Below, in pieces: positions 29,194 to 37,146 of a stretch of DNA of 64,000 bases. Within the stretch, counting starts at the first letter, position 1. Each line of letters begins with the position of its first letter. The notes beneath the pieces were generated by a model. The model was not told the origin of the DNA, ran no database searches, and worked only from the letters and a program-made list of their open reading frames with translations. Origin of the DNA: Streptomyces sp. G-G2 (GTDB lineage Bacteria; Actinomycetota; Actinomycetes; Streptomycetales; Streptomycetaceae). The stretch is taken from positions 1-64,000 of the forward strand of contig NZ_JASISO010000009.1 of assembly GCF_030063135.1 (NCBI RefSeq). The letters run 5' to 3'. The translations under genes were made by a program, and so were the position numbers.

Positions 29194-29886
29194 GTGACGG
29201 GGCAAAGGATCAAGGGACCGCGAGCGGAAGCGGTACCGGCGGCAGCGACGGCGGCAGGGGCAGCAGCGGAGGCGCAGGCAGGTTCGGGGGAGGAGGAACT
29301 CGCCTCGCTGGCCCTGAAGATCCTTGTGGCCGGGGGCTTCGGGGCCGGCAAGACCACGCTCGTGGGCGCGGTCAGTGAGATCCGTCCCCTGCGTACCGAG
29401 GAAGCGCTGAGCGAGGCCGGCGAGCGGGTCGATGACACGGGCGGCGTGGACGCCAAGACCACCACCACCGTGGCCATGGACTTCGGGCGGATCACCATCC
29501 GGGAGGGGCTGTCGCTCTATCTGTTCGGGACGCCCGGACAGGACCGGTTCTGGTTCCTGTGGGACGAGTTGGCGCAGGGGGCGCTGGGCGCGGTGGTGCT
29601 GGCCGACACCCGGCGGCTCCAGGACTGCTTTCCGGCGGTGGACTACTTCGAGCACCGGCGCATCCCGTTCGTGGTGGCCGTGAACTGCTTCGCCGGGGCG
29701 CGGGGTTACGGGGCGCACGAGGTCTCGCTGGCGCTGGACCTGGAGGCGGGTACTCCGGTGGTGCTGTGCGATGCGCGGGACAAGGATTCCGGGAAGGAAG
29801 TGCTGATCAGGCTGGTCGAGTACGCCGGGCGGCGGCACACCGCCCGGCTGCTCGACCTGGTGGAGCCGCAGGTGGATCCCGTATGA
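29194..29886 (+). CDS. cvnD: Conservon small GTPase CvnD
   Basis: A 230-residue Ras-like GTPase of the conservon. GTG 29194 is chosen because GGAGGGG sits six bases upstream; ATG 29188 is too close to that site. A Gly/Ala-rich N-terminus precedes the P-loop VAGGFGAGKTTLVGAVSEI. The switch region is DAKTTTTVAMDFGRI, the G3 region LYLFGTPGQDRFWFLWDELA, and the base-recognition region FVVAVNCFAG (NCF where Ras has NKxD). It is predicted to signal downstream of CvnA/CvnB. Confidence 0.92.
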   Translation: MTGQRIKGPRAEAVPAAATAAGAAAEAQAGSGEEELASLALKILVAGGFGAGKTTLVGAVSEIRPLRTEEALSEAGERVDDTGGVDAKTTTTVAMDFGRITIREGLSLYLFGTPGQDRFWFLWDELAQGALGAVVLADTRRLQDCFPAVDYFEHRRIPFVVAVNCFAGARGYGAHEVSLALDLEAGTPVVLCDARDKDSGKEVLIRLVEYAGRRHTARLLDLVEPQVDPV

Positions 29887-29911
29887 GGACCGACGGCCAC
29901 CGCTCGACGTC

Positions 29912-30078
29912 CTAGTGCCGCGTCAGGCAACGTTCGCCCCGTCGCGACGCCCCGCACGCACTCTCGCCGCACCGGCCGAAAGCCCACGTACGTCCAGTAC
30001 AAGGGCTTCCGGCCGACACGCCGAGAGCACGCACCGCACGCCGCTCCTCAACGGGGCAAACGTTGCCTGACGCGGCAC
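29912..30078. mobile_element. MITE-like element, copy A (167 bp, 20-bp terminal inverted repeats)
   Basis: Perfect 20-bp terminal inverted repeats, GTGCCGCGTCAGGCAACGTT at 29915-29934 and its complement at 30059-30078, enclose a non-coding core with an internal hairpin (GGCCGAAAGCCC with GGGCTTCCGGCC). CTAG precedes the left end. No transposase is encoded. A related, internally deleted copy in the opposite orientation lies at 36939-37045. It sits between cvnD and the convergent PPOX gene and may also act as a terminator. Confidence 0.8.
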
Positions 30079-30091
30079 GAGCCGGCGAGCA

Positions 30092-30520
30092 TCAGTCGGC
30101 GATGTCCGCCGCCGAGATCACCTTCTCGATCCCGACGCGGACGAGCAGTTCGCCCGGGACGGCGTTGCGGCGGCCGAAGGCCTCGGCGTTCTCCTCGCCC
30201 ATGTAGCGGCCGCCGATGCGGGTGGCCCATTCCCGCAGGTCGTCCGTGTCCTCGCTGATCTCGGCCCGCCCCTGGAGGACGACGTAGGAGAACGGCGGCC
30301 GTTCATCGTCCACGCAGAGGGCGACGCGGCCGTCACGGGCCAGGTTCCGGCCCTTGACGGTGTTCTTCCCGGTGTTGAACACGAAGGAATCGCCGTCGAG
30401 GACGAACCAGATGGGAGCGATGTGCGGGCTTCCGTCCTCGCGGACGGTCGAGAGCTTTCCGGTGCGGGTGGAGTGGGAGACGAATGCCCGCCATTCCTCT
30501 TGAGTCATCTTCTTCGTCAT
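30092..30520 (-). CDS. PPOX-class flavin/F420-dependent oxidoreductase
   Basis: A 142-residue pyridoxamine-5-phosphate-oxidase-like split-barrel protein. AAGGAGG precedes ATG 30520 (MTKKMTQEEWRAFVSHSTRT). Typical segments are GKLSTVREDGSPHIAPIWFV, FNTGKNTVKGRNLARDGRVA and SYVVLQGRAEI, near the flavin/F420 phosphate site of actinobacterial PPOX proteins. The role is probably deazaflavin-dependent reduction. It lies between the mobile element and the orphan roadblock gene, on the opposite strand to both the conservon and the roadblock gene. Confidence 0.88.
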   Translation of the reverse strand: MTKKMTQEEWRAFVSHSTRTGKLSTVREDGSPHIAPIWFVLDGDSFVFNTGKNTVKGRNLARDGRVALCVDDERPPFSYVVLQGRAEISEDTDDLREWATRIGGRYMGEENAEAFGRRNAVPGELLVRVGIEKVISAADIAD

Positions 30521-30626
30521 AAGGACATCCTCCTTGCCGGAAAGCCGCTGGTGGGGAAGGCTGGCGGCACGACTACGCGGTGGTGGGCACGGCCATCCAG
30601 GCCGGGTCGACGGGAGGGGCGGGGAA

Positions 30627-31025
30627 ATGGCACTGGACAAGCAGCTCGACTGGCTGCTGGACGACCTGACGCGCAGGGTCCAGCAGGTCCGGCACGCGCT
30701 GGTGCTCTCCAATGACGGCCTGGTGACGAGCGCGAGCGCGGGCCTGGCGCGGGAGGACGCGGAGCACCTGGCGGCGGTCTCCGCCGGACTCCAGAGCCTG
30801 GCCAAGGGCTCCGGCCGCTACTTCCAGGCCGGTGAGGTCCGCCAGACGGTCGTCGAGTACGACGAGGGAGTCCTGCTGGTCATGGCGGCGGGCGCGGGCA
30901 GCTCGCTGTGCGTCCTGACGGCGACCGAGGCGGACTACGTACAAGTCGCCTACGAGATGACCCTGCTGGTCAACCGCGTGGGCGAACACCTGGGCGTCGC
31001 GGAACGCCGCATCACCGGCGGCTGA
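30627..31025 (+). CDS. Orphan roadblock/LC7 protein (CvnB paralog)
   Basis: A 132-residue roadblock protein (MALDKQLDWLLDDLTRRVQQ). It is clearly a close relative of CvnB at 28310: both share LDWLLDDL, VLSNDGL, AREDAEHLAAV or REDAEHLAAV, SLAKG, AGEVRQT or AGGVRQT, and VGEHL. It has no CvnA, C or D partners of its own. It may compete with or substitute for CvnB in the neighbouring conservon. Confidence 0.88.
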   Translation: MALDKQLDWLLDDLTRRVQQVRHALVLSNDGLVTSASAGLAREDAEHLAAVSAGLQSLAKGSGRYFQAGEVRQTVVEYDEGVLLVMAAGAGSSLCVLTATEADYVQVAYEMTLLVNRVGEHLGVAERRITGG

Positions 31026-31026
31026 C

Positions 31027-31056
31027 CTCCTCCTTCTCCTCCTCCTCCTCCTCCCT
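31027..31056. repeat. CTC triplet tract
   Basis: A run of CTC/CCT triplets with a pure-pyrimidine strand follows the orphan roadblock stop. Its complement is repeated GGAGGAGG. The function, if any, is unknown. The rest of 31026-31238 is the upstream region of the next gene. Confidence 0.5.
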
Positions 31057-31155
31057 CGGCGCCCACCCACTTGTCCACGCGGCCGCCATCTCCCCCACCA
31101 CGGCCCGGCCCCCGCGAACCTGCCCCGAGCTGGCCTCATGAGGAGCGCCGGGAAG

Positions 31156-31164
31156 TTATCCACA
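31156..31164 (+). promoter_or_regulatory. Isolated perfect DnaA box
   Basis: TTATCCACA matches the strong DnaA-box consensus exactly, in a 213-base intergenic region 75 bases upstream of the DNA-binding-like gene at 31239. Only one box was seen, so this is not an origin. It could make the downstream promoter DnaA-responsive or titrate DnaA. Confidence 0.4.
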
Positions 31165-31238
31165 GGCTTTGCCAGCTGTCGTCGCGCTCAGTTACGGTCT
31201 TTACGCAGAGTAATCGACGCGCGTGGGGGAGGACCGTC

Positions 31239-32063
31239 ATGGAGGTCAAGAGCAGGGTGCTGGGCAGTGCTGCCGGTCGGGGGCTCGCGGCGGGGGCGCC
31301 GGGGCCGGAGCTGGTGGGCGGAGGGCGGGCTGCCGGAGAACTTGGCCTGAAGCGAGGTGAGTTGGCTCGGGCCGTGCAGTTGGGGATGGTCCGGGCCGGG
31401 CCGTGCGCGTCCGGCGGGGCCGCGCGGTTCGCGTGGGCCGAGCTGGACCGGGTGAAGGCGGGGGACGGATTCCCGGACACGCTGCGTGAGCGGGTCCGGA
31501 CGGTGGGGGCGGCGGAGGCGTCGGGGCTGCTGGCGATCAGCCCGGGCCGGTTCACCCGGCTCGCGCGCTGCGGGCGGGTCTCCCCGGTCGGCTATCGGAT
31601 CAACCGGTACCGGGCCGTCGTCTGGCTGTACCTCGCGGCCGAGCTGGCGGAGTTCGCGGCCAGGGAGCCCCTGCTGCTGCGCGGGAGCGCGCCCCCGGAG
31701 GACCGGGAGCTGGTCGAGGCCCGGGCGGACCTGCGGCCCCGCCGATGGCGCGGTCGGCACGTGGGGCTGCTGCTGAGACGTACCGCGGACCCCTGGGAGC
31801 GGGCGGCGGTCCTGGCCTCGGTGCTGCCGGAAGAGGAGCTGGAGCAGGCGGCGCCCGACCCGGTGGAGCGGATCCTGCTGGCCGGGCTCGCCCCACCGCC
31901 GCCCTACGGGCATCCGCAGGTTCCGGCAGCGGCGGCCGTCGCGCTCAGGCTGCTGCGGGCCGAGCCCCCGGACGAGCTGTGCTGGTACCGCACCAGCCTG
32001 GAGTTCGCCCTGGCCGGGGCGAGGGGTCAGTCGAAGACGACGGGGGAGAGCGGGCCGACGTAG
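31239..32063 (+). CDS. DNA-binding-like protein (resembles DUF6397)
   Basis: A 274-residue protein. The ATG at 31239 has GGGGGAGG upstream. Two segments look like MerR/HTH-type units: GELGLKRGELARAVQLGMVR and AAEASGLLAISPGRFTRLAR, the latter followed by a GYRINRYRAVVWLYLAAELA helix. The remainder is helical and Arg/Ala-rich (RWRGRHVGLLLRRTADPWER). It resembles Streptomyces-restricted proteins annotated DUF6397. The 3-prime end overlaps the convergent YchJ-type gene by 37 bases. Confidence 0.7.
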   Translation: MEVKSRVLGSAAGRGLAAGAPGPELVGGGRAAGELGLKRGELARAVQLGMVRAGPCASGGAARFAWAELDRVKAGDGFPDTLRERVRTVGAAEASGLLAISPGRFTRLARCGRVSPVGYRINRYRAVVWLYLAAELAEFAAREPLLLRGSAPPEDRELVEARADLRPRRWRGRHVGLLLRRTADPWERAAVLASVLPEEELEQAAPDPVERILLAGLAPPPPYGHPQVPAAAAVALRLLRAEPPDELCWYRTSLEFALAGARGQSKTTGESGPT

Positions 32064-32428
32064 ACCCAGGCCCCGCCCTCCCGGGAGAAGGTGCTGTGCT
32101 CCAGCAGCGAACCGGCGTGCCCGCCCTCGCGGTAGTGCGCCCGGAACTCCACCGTGCCCTCCGTCTCGAACATCCCGCCGCGCTCGGTCCGTAGGATCTC
32201 CAGCCGTTCCCAGCGCTGACCGGGGTCCAGGTCGAGTCGGCCCGGACGGGTCGACGGGGCCCAGGAGCGCAGCAGGTAGGCGGTGTCACCGACGGCGAAG
32301 GCGCTGAATCGGGACCGCATCAGCAGCTCGGCGGTGGGCGCCTGCCGCTCGCCGGAGTGGAAGCGGCCACAGCAGTCCGGGTAGGCGGCGGGCAGCCCGC
32401 AGGGGCAGGGGAGGGCCGGGGTCGGCAT
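32027..32428 (-). CDS. YchJ-family protein with SEC-C zinc motif
   Basis: A 133-residue protein with an N-terminal SEC-C-type motif, CPCGLPAAYPDCCGRFH (residues 8-24), followed by an NTF2-like domain (AELLMRSRFSAFAVGDTAYL, TVEFRAHYREGG), the standard YchJ architecture. The start at 32428 has only a weak ribosome site. It overlaps the end of the preceding convergent gene. Confidence 0.85.
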   Translation of the reverse strand: MPTPALPCPCGLPAAYPDCCGRFHSGERQAPTAELLMRSRFSAFAVGDTAYLLRSWAPSTRPGRLDLDPGQRWERLEILRTERGGMFETEGTVEFRAHYREGGHAGSLLEHSTFSREGGAWVYVGPLSPVVFD

Positions 32429-32446
32429 GGTCGCGCTCAGCTCTTC

Positions 32447-32580
32447 CGTGACGGGTCGGACGGGTCGGACAGGCCGGATGCCACGCCGGTGTGGACGGGT
32501 TGGACGGCTTCACCTGATCGGACGGATCAGGCGGCTACGCCGGATCGGACGGCTTGGGAGGCTCGGACGGCTTGGGAGGA
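32447..32580. repeat. Degenerate TCGGACGG repeats entering the tesB 3-prime end
   Basis: Recurring 8-11 base units (GACGGGTCGGACGGGTCGGAC, GGATCGGACGGCTTGGGAGG, CTCGGACGGCTTGGGAGG) run from the intergenic region into the last codons of the thioesterase gene, where they encode the duplicated PPKPSEPPKPSDPA tail. Local slippage has probably extended the protein. Confidence 0.5.
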
Positions 32581-33452
32581 GCGGCCGGGTAGGGGCGGAA
32601 GAGCCCCTCCTGTACGACGGAGACCAGCAGCCTGCCCTCCACGTCGTAGATGCGGCCACGGGCCAGCCCCCGGCCGCCGTGGGCGATGGGGGACTCCTGG
32701 TCGTAGAGGAACCACTCGTCCGCCCGGAAGGGGCGGTGGAACCACATGGCGTGGTCCAGACTCGCCATGTCGAAACCGCGCATCCCCCACAGCGGTTCCA
32801 CGGGAATGCGCACGGCATCGAGGAGGGTCATGTCGCTGGCGTAGGTCAGGGCGCAGGTGTGCACGAGCGGGTCGTCGCCCAGCGGGCCGACCGCCCGCAT
32901 CCACACCGCGCTGCGCGGATCGGCGTCCTTGAGGTCCTCGGGGGTCCAGCGGAGCCGGTCCACGTACCGGATGTCGAAGGGCTGGCGGCGGGCCATCCGC
33001 TCCAGCGCCTCGGGCAGCGCCCCGAGGTGCTCGCGGATCTCGTCCACGACCTTCGGCAGGCTCTCCGGGTGCGGGAAATCCAGACGGGGAGGCAGCTGGT
33101 GCTCGATGCCACCCTCCTCCGGGTGATGGAAGGAGGCGGTGAGATTGAAGATCGTCTTGCCCTGCTGGACCGCGGTGACGCGGCGGGTGGTGAAGGACCG
33201 CCCGTCGCGCACCCGCTCCACCTGGTACACGATCGCCACCCCGGGAATGCCGGGGCGCAGGAAGTACGCGTGCAGTGAGTGGACCGGCCGGTCGCCCTCG
33301 GTGGTCCGGCCCGCCGCCACCAGGGCCTGGCCCGCCACCTGGCCGCCGAAGACCCGCTGGAGGGACTCCTGCGGGCTGAGGCCGCGGAAGATGTTGACCT
33401 CGATCTGCTCCAGGTCGAGGAGATCGACGAGTCTCTCGGCGGGGTTCGTCAT
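32535..33452 (-). CDS. tesB: Acyl-CoA thioesterase II (TesB)
   Basis: A 305-residue double-hotdog thioesterase. The ATG at 33452 (MTNPAERLVDLLDLEQIEVN) has GGAG upstream. Typical TesB features are IFRGLSPQESLQRVFGGQVA, HSLHAYFLRPG, FTTRRVTAVQQGKTIFNLTA, the middle MTLLDAVRIP, and SLDHAMWFHRPFRADEWFLY with the catalytic Asp context. The enzyme hydrolyses medium and long acyl-CoAs. It lies 40 bases downstream of the helicase gene. The tail is Pro/Lys repeat-derived. Confidence 0.93.
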   Translation of the reverse strand: MTNPAERLVDLLDLEQIEVNIFRGLSPQESLQRVFGGQVAGQALVAAGRTTEGDRPVHSLHAYFLRPGIPGVAIVYQVERVRDGRSFTTRRVTAVQQGKTIFNLTASFHHPEEGGIEHQLPPRLDFPHPESLPKVVDEIREHLGALPEALERMARRQPFDIRYVDRLRWTPEDLKDADPRSAVWMRAVGPLGDDPLVHTCALTYASDMTLLDAVRIPVEPLWGMRGFDMASLDHAMWFHRPFRADEWFLYDQESPIAHGGRGLARGRIYDVEGRLLVSVVQEGLFRPYPAAPPKPSEPPKPSDPA

Positions 33453-33492
33453 CAGGGGTTCTCCAGTGGGGCGGGTCGGTTGTGGAGGCTGG

Positions 33493-36015
33493 TCAGAGTT
33501 CGCCGACGCCGGTGACCCGGACGACTGCCCGGCCCTCCTCGTCGGAGGCGGCGAGGTCGACCTCGGCGCTGATGCCCCAGCCATGGTCGCCGTTGGGGTC
33601 GGCGAAGGCCTGGCGGACGCGCCACAGGCCGTGCTCCGCGTCCTCCTCGATCATCAGCAGCTTGGGGCCGCGGGCGTCGGGGCCGGTCCCCAGGTCGTCG
33701 TACTCGTCCCAGTACTTGTCCAGCGCGTCGCCCCACGCGTCGGCGTCCCAGCCGGACTCGGCGTCCAGCTCGCCCAGCACGTTGACGTGGTCCAGGGCGG
33801 CCAGCTCCACCCGGCGGAACATGGCGTTGCGGACGAGGACCCGGAAGGCGCGGGAGTTCGCGGTGACCGGCTTGACCTGGTCGGCCTTCTCCTGGGCCTG
33901 CTCCGCCGTCTCCACCTCCGGGTTCGCCAGCTGCTCCCACTCGTCGAGCAGGCTGGAGTCGACCTGGCGGACCAGCTCGCCGAGCCAGGCGATGAGGTCC
34001 TGGAGGTCCTCGGACTTCAGGTCGTCCGGGATGGTGTGGTCCAGGGCCTTGTAGGCGCCCGCCAGATAGCGGAGCACGATGCCCTCGGTACGGGCCAGCT
34101 CGTAGTAGGAGGTGAACTCGGTGAAGGTCATCGCGCGCTCGCACATGTCGCGGATGATCGACTTCGGCGAGACGGGGTGGTCGCGGACCCACGGGTGGCT
34201 CTTGCTGTACACGTCGTAGGCGTGCAGGAGCAGTTCTTCGAGGGGCTTGGGATAGGTGACGTCCTGGAGCCGCTGCATCCGCTCCTCGTACTCGATCCCG
34301 TCCGCCTTCATCGCGCCCACGGCGATGCCGCGCTCCTTGTTCTGCTGGGCGGCCAGGATCTGACGCGGGTCGTCCAGCGTGGACTCCACGACCGACACCA
34401 TGTCCAGCGCGTAGGAGGGGGACTCCGGGTCCAGCAGGTCGAAGGAGGCCAGCGCGAAGGTGGACAGCGGCTGGTTGAGCGCGAAGTCCTGCTGGAGGTC
34501 GACCGTGAGCCGGATGGTGCGGCCCTCCGCGTCGGGGGTGTCCAGCTTCTCCACCACGCCGCCGTCGAGCAGCGAGCGGTAGATCGCGATGGCGCGGCGG
34601 ATGTGGCGCAGCTGGTTCTTGCGCGACTCGTGGTTGTCCTCGAGGAGGTGACGCATCGCCTTGAAGGCGTCGCCCGGCCGGGCGATGACCGACAGCAGCA
34701 TGATGTTGGTGACCTTGAACCGCGAGGTCAGCGCCTCCGGGTCGGCGCCGATCAGCTTCTCGAAGGTGGTGTCGGACCAGGCCACGAAGCCTTCCGGGGC
34801 CTTCTTGCGGACCACCTTGCGGCGCTTCTTCGGGTCGTCGCCCGCCTTCGCGAGCGCCTTCTCGTTCTCGATGACGTGCTCGGGTGCCTGCGCGACCACA
34901 TAGCCCGCGGTGTCGAACCCGGCCCGCCCGGCGCGTCCGGCGATCTGGTGGAACTCGCGGGCGCGCAGCGTACGGACCCGGGTGCCGTCGTACTTGGTGA
35001 GCGCGGTGAAGAGCACGGTGCGGATCGGGACGTTCACGCCGACACCCAGGGTGTCGGTACCGCAGATGACCTTGAGCAGTCCGGCCTGGGCCAGCTTCTC
35101 GACCAGGCGGCGGTACTTGGGCAGCATGCCCGCGTGGTGCACACCGATGCCGTGGCGCACGTAGCGCGAGAGGTTCTGGCCGAACTTGGTGGTGAAGCGG
35201 AAGTGGCCGATCAGCTCTGCGATCTTGTCCTTCTCCTCACGCGTGCACATGTTGATGCTCATCAGCGACTGCGCTCGCTCGACCGCCTGGGCCTGGGTGA
35301 AGTGCACGATGTACACGGGTGCCTGCCGGGTCTCCAGCAGCTCGGTGATGGTGTCGGTGATCGGCGTGGTGACGTACTCGTACGACAGCGGGACGGGCCG
35401 GTTCGTGGAGCGGACCAGCGAGGTCGGCCGCCCGGTCCGCCGGGTCAGATCCTCCTCGAACCGCTTCATGTCACCGAGGGTGGCCGACATCAGGACGAAC
35501 TGCGCCTGCGGCAGTTCCAGCATCGGGATCTGCCAGGCCCAGCCGCGGTCCGGTTCCGCGTAGAAGTGGAACTCGTCCATCACGACCTGGCCGATGTCGG
35601 CGTTCTTGCCGTCGCGCAGCGCGATGGAGGCCAGCACCTCGGCGGTGCAGCAGATCACGGGGGCGTCGGAGTTCACCGAGGCGTCTCCGGTCAGCATGCC
35701 GACGTTCTCGGTGCCGAAGAGCTTGCACAGGTCGAAGAACTTCTCCGACACCAGCGCCTTGATGGGCGCGGTGTAGAAGGTGACCTTGTCCTGGGCCAGA
35801 GCCGTGAAGTGCGCTCCGGCCGCCACCAGGCTCTTGCCGGAGCCGGTCGGAGTGGACAGGATCACGTTCGCTCCGGAGACGACCTCGATCAGGGCCTCCT
35901 CCTGCGCCGGGTACAGGGTGATGCCCTGGCCCTCCGCCCACGAGGAAAAGGCCTCGAAGAGGGCGTCGGGGTCGGCGTTCGGCGGGAGCTGATCAATGAG
36001 GGTCACACCCCCCAT
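33493..36015 (-). CDS. Ski2/Mtr4-like DExH-box helicase
   Basis: An 840-residue superfamily 2 helicase. Q-motif-like region FSSWAEGQGITLYPAQEEAL, Walker A STPTGSGKSLVA (about 52-63), motif II MDEFHFYAEPDRGWAW (DEFH rather than DEVH), motif III LMSATLGD, motif V GTDTLGVGVNVPIRTVLFTA and motif VI QIAGRAGRAGFDT are all present. A helical C-terminal half includes a KKRRKVVRKKAPEGFVAWSD insert. The arrangement resembles Ski2/Mtr4 RNA helicases and actinobacterial HelY. The start could instead be GTG 36006, close to a G-rich site. A role in RNA turnover is inferred from homology. Confidence 0.88.
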   Translation of the reverse strand: MGGVTLIDQLPPNADPDALFEAFSSWAEGQGITLYPAQEEALIEVVSGANVILSTPTGSGKSLVAAGAHFTALAQDKVTFYTAPIKALVSEKFFDLCKLFGTENVGMLTGDASVNSDAPVICCTAEVLASIALRDGKNADIGQVVMDEFHFYAEPDRGWAWQIPMLELPQAQFVLMSATLGDMKRFEEDLTRRTGRPTSLVRSTNRPVPLSYEYVTTPITDTITELLETRQAPVYIVHFTQAQAVERAQSLMSINMCTREEKDKIAELIGHFRFTTKFGQNLSRYVRHGIGVHHAGMLPKYRRLVEKLAQAGLLKVICGTDTLGVGVNVPIRTVLFTALTKYDGTRVRTLRAREFHQIAGRAGRAGFDTAGYVVAQAPEHVIENEKALAKAGDDPKKRRKVVRKKAPEGFVAWSDTTFEKLIGADPEALTSRFKVTNIMLLSVIARPGDAFKAMRHLLEDNHESRKNQLRHIRRAIAIYRSLLDGGVVEKLDTPDAEGRTIRLTVDLQQDFALNQPLSTFALASFDLLDPESPSYALDMVSVVESTLDDPRQILAAQQNKERGIAVGAMKADGIEYEERMQRLQDVTYPKPLEELLLHAYDVYSKSHPWVRDHPVSPKSIIRDMCERAMTFTEFTSYYELARTEGIVLRYLAGAYKALDHTIPDDLKSEDLQDLIAWLGELVRQVDSSLLDEWEQLANPEVETAEQAQEKADQVKPVTANSRAFRVLVRNAMFRRVELAALDHVNVLGELDAESGWDADAWGDALDKYWDEYDDLGTGPDARGPKLLMIEEDAEHGLWRVRQAFADPNGDHGWGISAEVDLAASDEEGRAVVRVTGVGEL

Positions 36016-36082
36016 CTTGCCTGGCTTCCTCCCGGATCAGGGAACCGGCGGAGGGAAAGAAGATCATCGCCGGTACGCTGTG

Positions 36083-36115
36083 CCGTTGACCGGGCCCGAA
36101 CGAAACCGTCAACGG
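36083..36115. promoter_or_regulatory. Dyad CCGTTGAC-N17-GTCAACGG in a divergent region
   Basis: Perfect 8-bp arms (36083-36090 and 36108-36115) lie in the 135-base region between the divergent helicase and membrane-hydrolase genes. They contain TTGAC cores on both strands that could also serve as -35 elements of divergent promoters. An operator or back-to-back promoter pair is possible. Confidence 0.35.
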
Positions 36116-36150
36116 GGCCCGACCTCCACAACACTGGGGCGGGAACGACC

Positions 36151-36942
36151 ATGATGGGTCCGGCGCACTCACTCTCCGGGGCAGCTGCCTGGCTGGGGGT
36201 GGGCGCGGCGACCGCGGCCGCCGGCTACCCCATGCCCTGGCCCGTCCTCGTCGTCGGCGCGCTGATCTGCGCGGGAGCGGCCCTGGCCCCCGACCTGGAC
36301 CACAAATCGGCGACGATCTCGCGCGCCTTCGGACCGCTGTCCCGCGGGCTGTGCGAGGTGGTCGACAAGATCTCCTACGCCGTATACAAGGCGACCCGCT
36401 CGCCGCGTGACGCCCGTCGTACCGGAGGCCACCGCACGCTCACCCACACCTGGCTGTGGGCCGCCCTGATCGGCGGCGGCTCCTCGGCGCTCGCCGTCAG
36501 CACCGACCGCTGGGGCGTCCTCGTCCTGCTCTTCGTGCACCTCGTGCTCGCCGTCGAGGGCCTGCTCTGGCGCGCCGCCCGGATGTCCAGCGACGTCCTC
36601 GTCTGGCTGCTCGGCGCCACCAGCGCCTGGATTCTGGCCGGGGTGCTGGACCAGCCCGGCAACGGCGCGAACTGGCTCTTCACCGATCCGGGCCAGGAAT
36701 ACCTCTGGCTGGGCCTGCCCATCGTGCTCGGGGCCCTGGTCCACGACATCGGGGACGCGCTGACCGTCTCCGGGTGCCCCGTGCTGTGGCCCATCCCGAT
36801 CGCGGGCAAGCGCTGGTACGCGCTCGGGCCGCCCAAGCCGATGCGTTTCCGCGCGGGCAGCTGGGTCGAGCTCAAGGTCCTCATGCCGGTGTTCATGCTG
36901 CTCGGAGGCGTGGGCGGGGCCGCGGCCCTGGGATTCATCTAG
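36151..36942 (+). CDS. Membrane-bound metal-dependent hydrolase (YdjM-like)
   Basis: A 263-residue inner-membrane protein. Metal-ligand-type motifs are GPAHSLSGAAAWLGVG, APDLDHKSATISR and GGHRTLTHTWLWA, with a late HDIGDALTVSGCP, characteristic of the YdjM/LexA-binding membrane hydrolase family. Several transmembrane segments lie between. The TAG stop codon lies inside the CTAG end of the MITE-like element at 36939, so the insertion defines the present C-terminus (…ALGFI). Confidence 0.88.
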   Translation: MMGPAHSLSGAAAWLGVGAATAAAGYPMPWPVLVVGALICAGAALAPDLDHKSATISRAFGPLSRGLCEVVDKISYAVYKATRSPRDARRTGGHRTLTHTWLWAALIGGGSSALAVSTDRWGVLVLLFVHLVLAVEGLLWRAARMSSDVLVWLLGATSAWILAGVLDQPGNGANWLFTDPGQEYLWLGLPIVLGALVHDIGDALTVSGCPVLWPIPIAGKRWYALGPPKPMRFRAGSWVELKVLMPVFMLLGGVGGAAALGFI

Positions 36943-37045
36943 TGCCGCGTCAGGCAGTGTTTGCCCGTTGAGGAGCGGCGTCCGGTGCGGCGAGAGTGCG
37001 CGCCGGGCGGCGCGACGGGGCGAACGGTGCCTGACGCGGCGCTAG
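36939..37045. mobile_element. MITE-like element, copy B (107 bp, internally deleted)
   Basis: The ends read CTAGTGCCGCGTCAGGCA and (complement of the right end) CTAGCGCCGCGTCAGGCA. The flanks GTTTGCCCGTTGAGGAGCGG and GTTCGCCCCGTCGCGCC match the two ends of copy A in reverse orientation. Relative to copy A about 60 central bases, containing the inner hairpin, are missing. CTAG bounds both sides and is either a target duplication or part of the terminal repeat. It supplies the stop codon of the preceding gene and lies 100 bases upstream of a decayed gene. Confidence 0.8.
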
Positions 37046-37146
37046 GGACGGCCTGGACGGCGTCGGCCGGTTCGCTCCGGTACGGACGTCATGTGAGCCG
37101 ACGGACCGTCAGTGTTCGGCGGCCCGCATGAGGTCCGGGGGGACGC

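Noticed and set aside
31156..31164. Replication origin at the DnaA box
   Set aside because: Only a single box is present, with no dnaA, dnaN or further boxes nearby.
33139..36942. Plus-strand frame of more than 1000 codons across the helicase region
   Set aside because: The first part is antisense to the helicase. Only its last 263 codons, from 36151, form the membrane hydrolase.
36939..37045. Riboswitch or small RNA at the palindromic region after the hydrolase
   Set aside because: Its ends match the inverted repeat element at 29912-30078, so a mobile-element copy explains it better.
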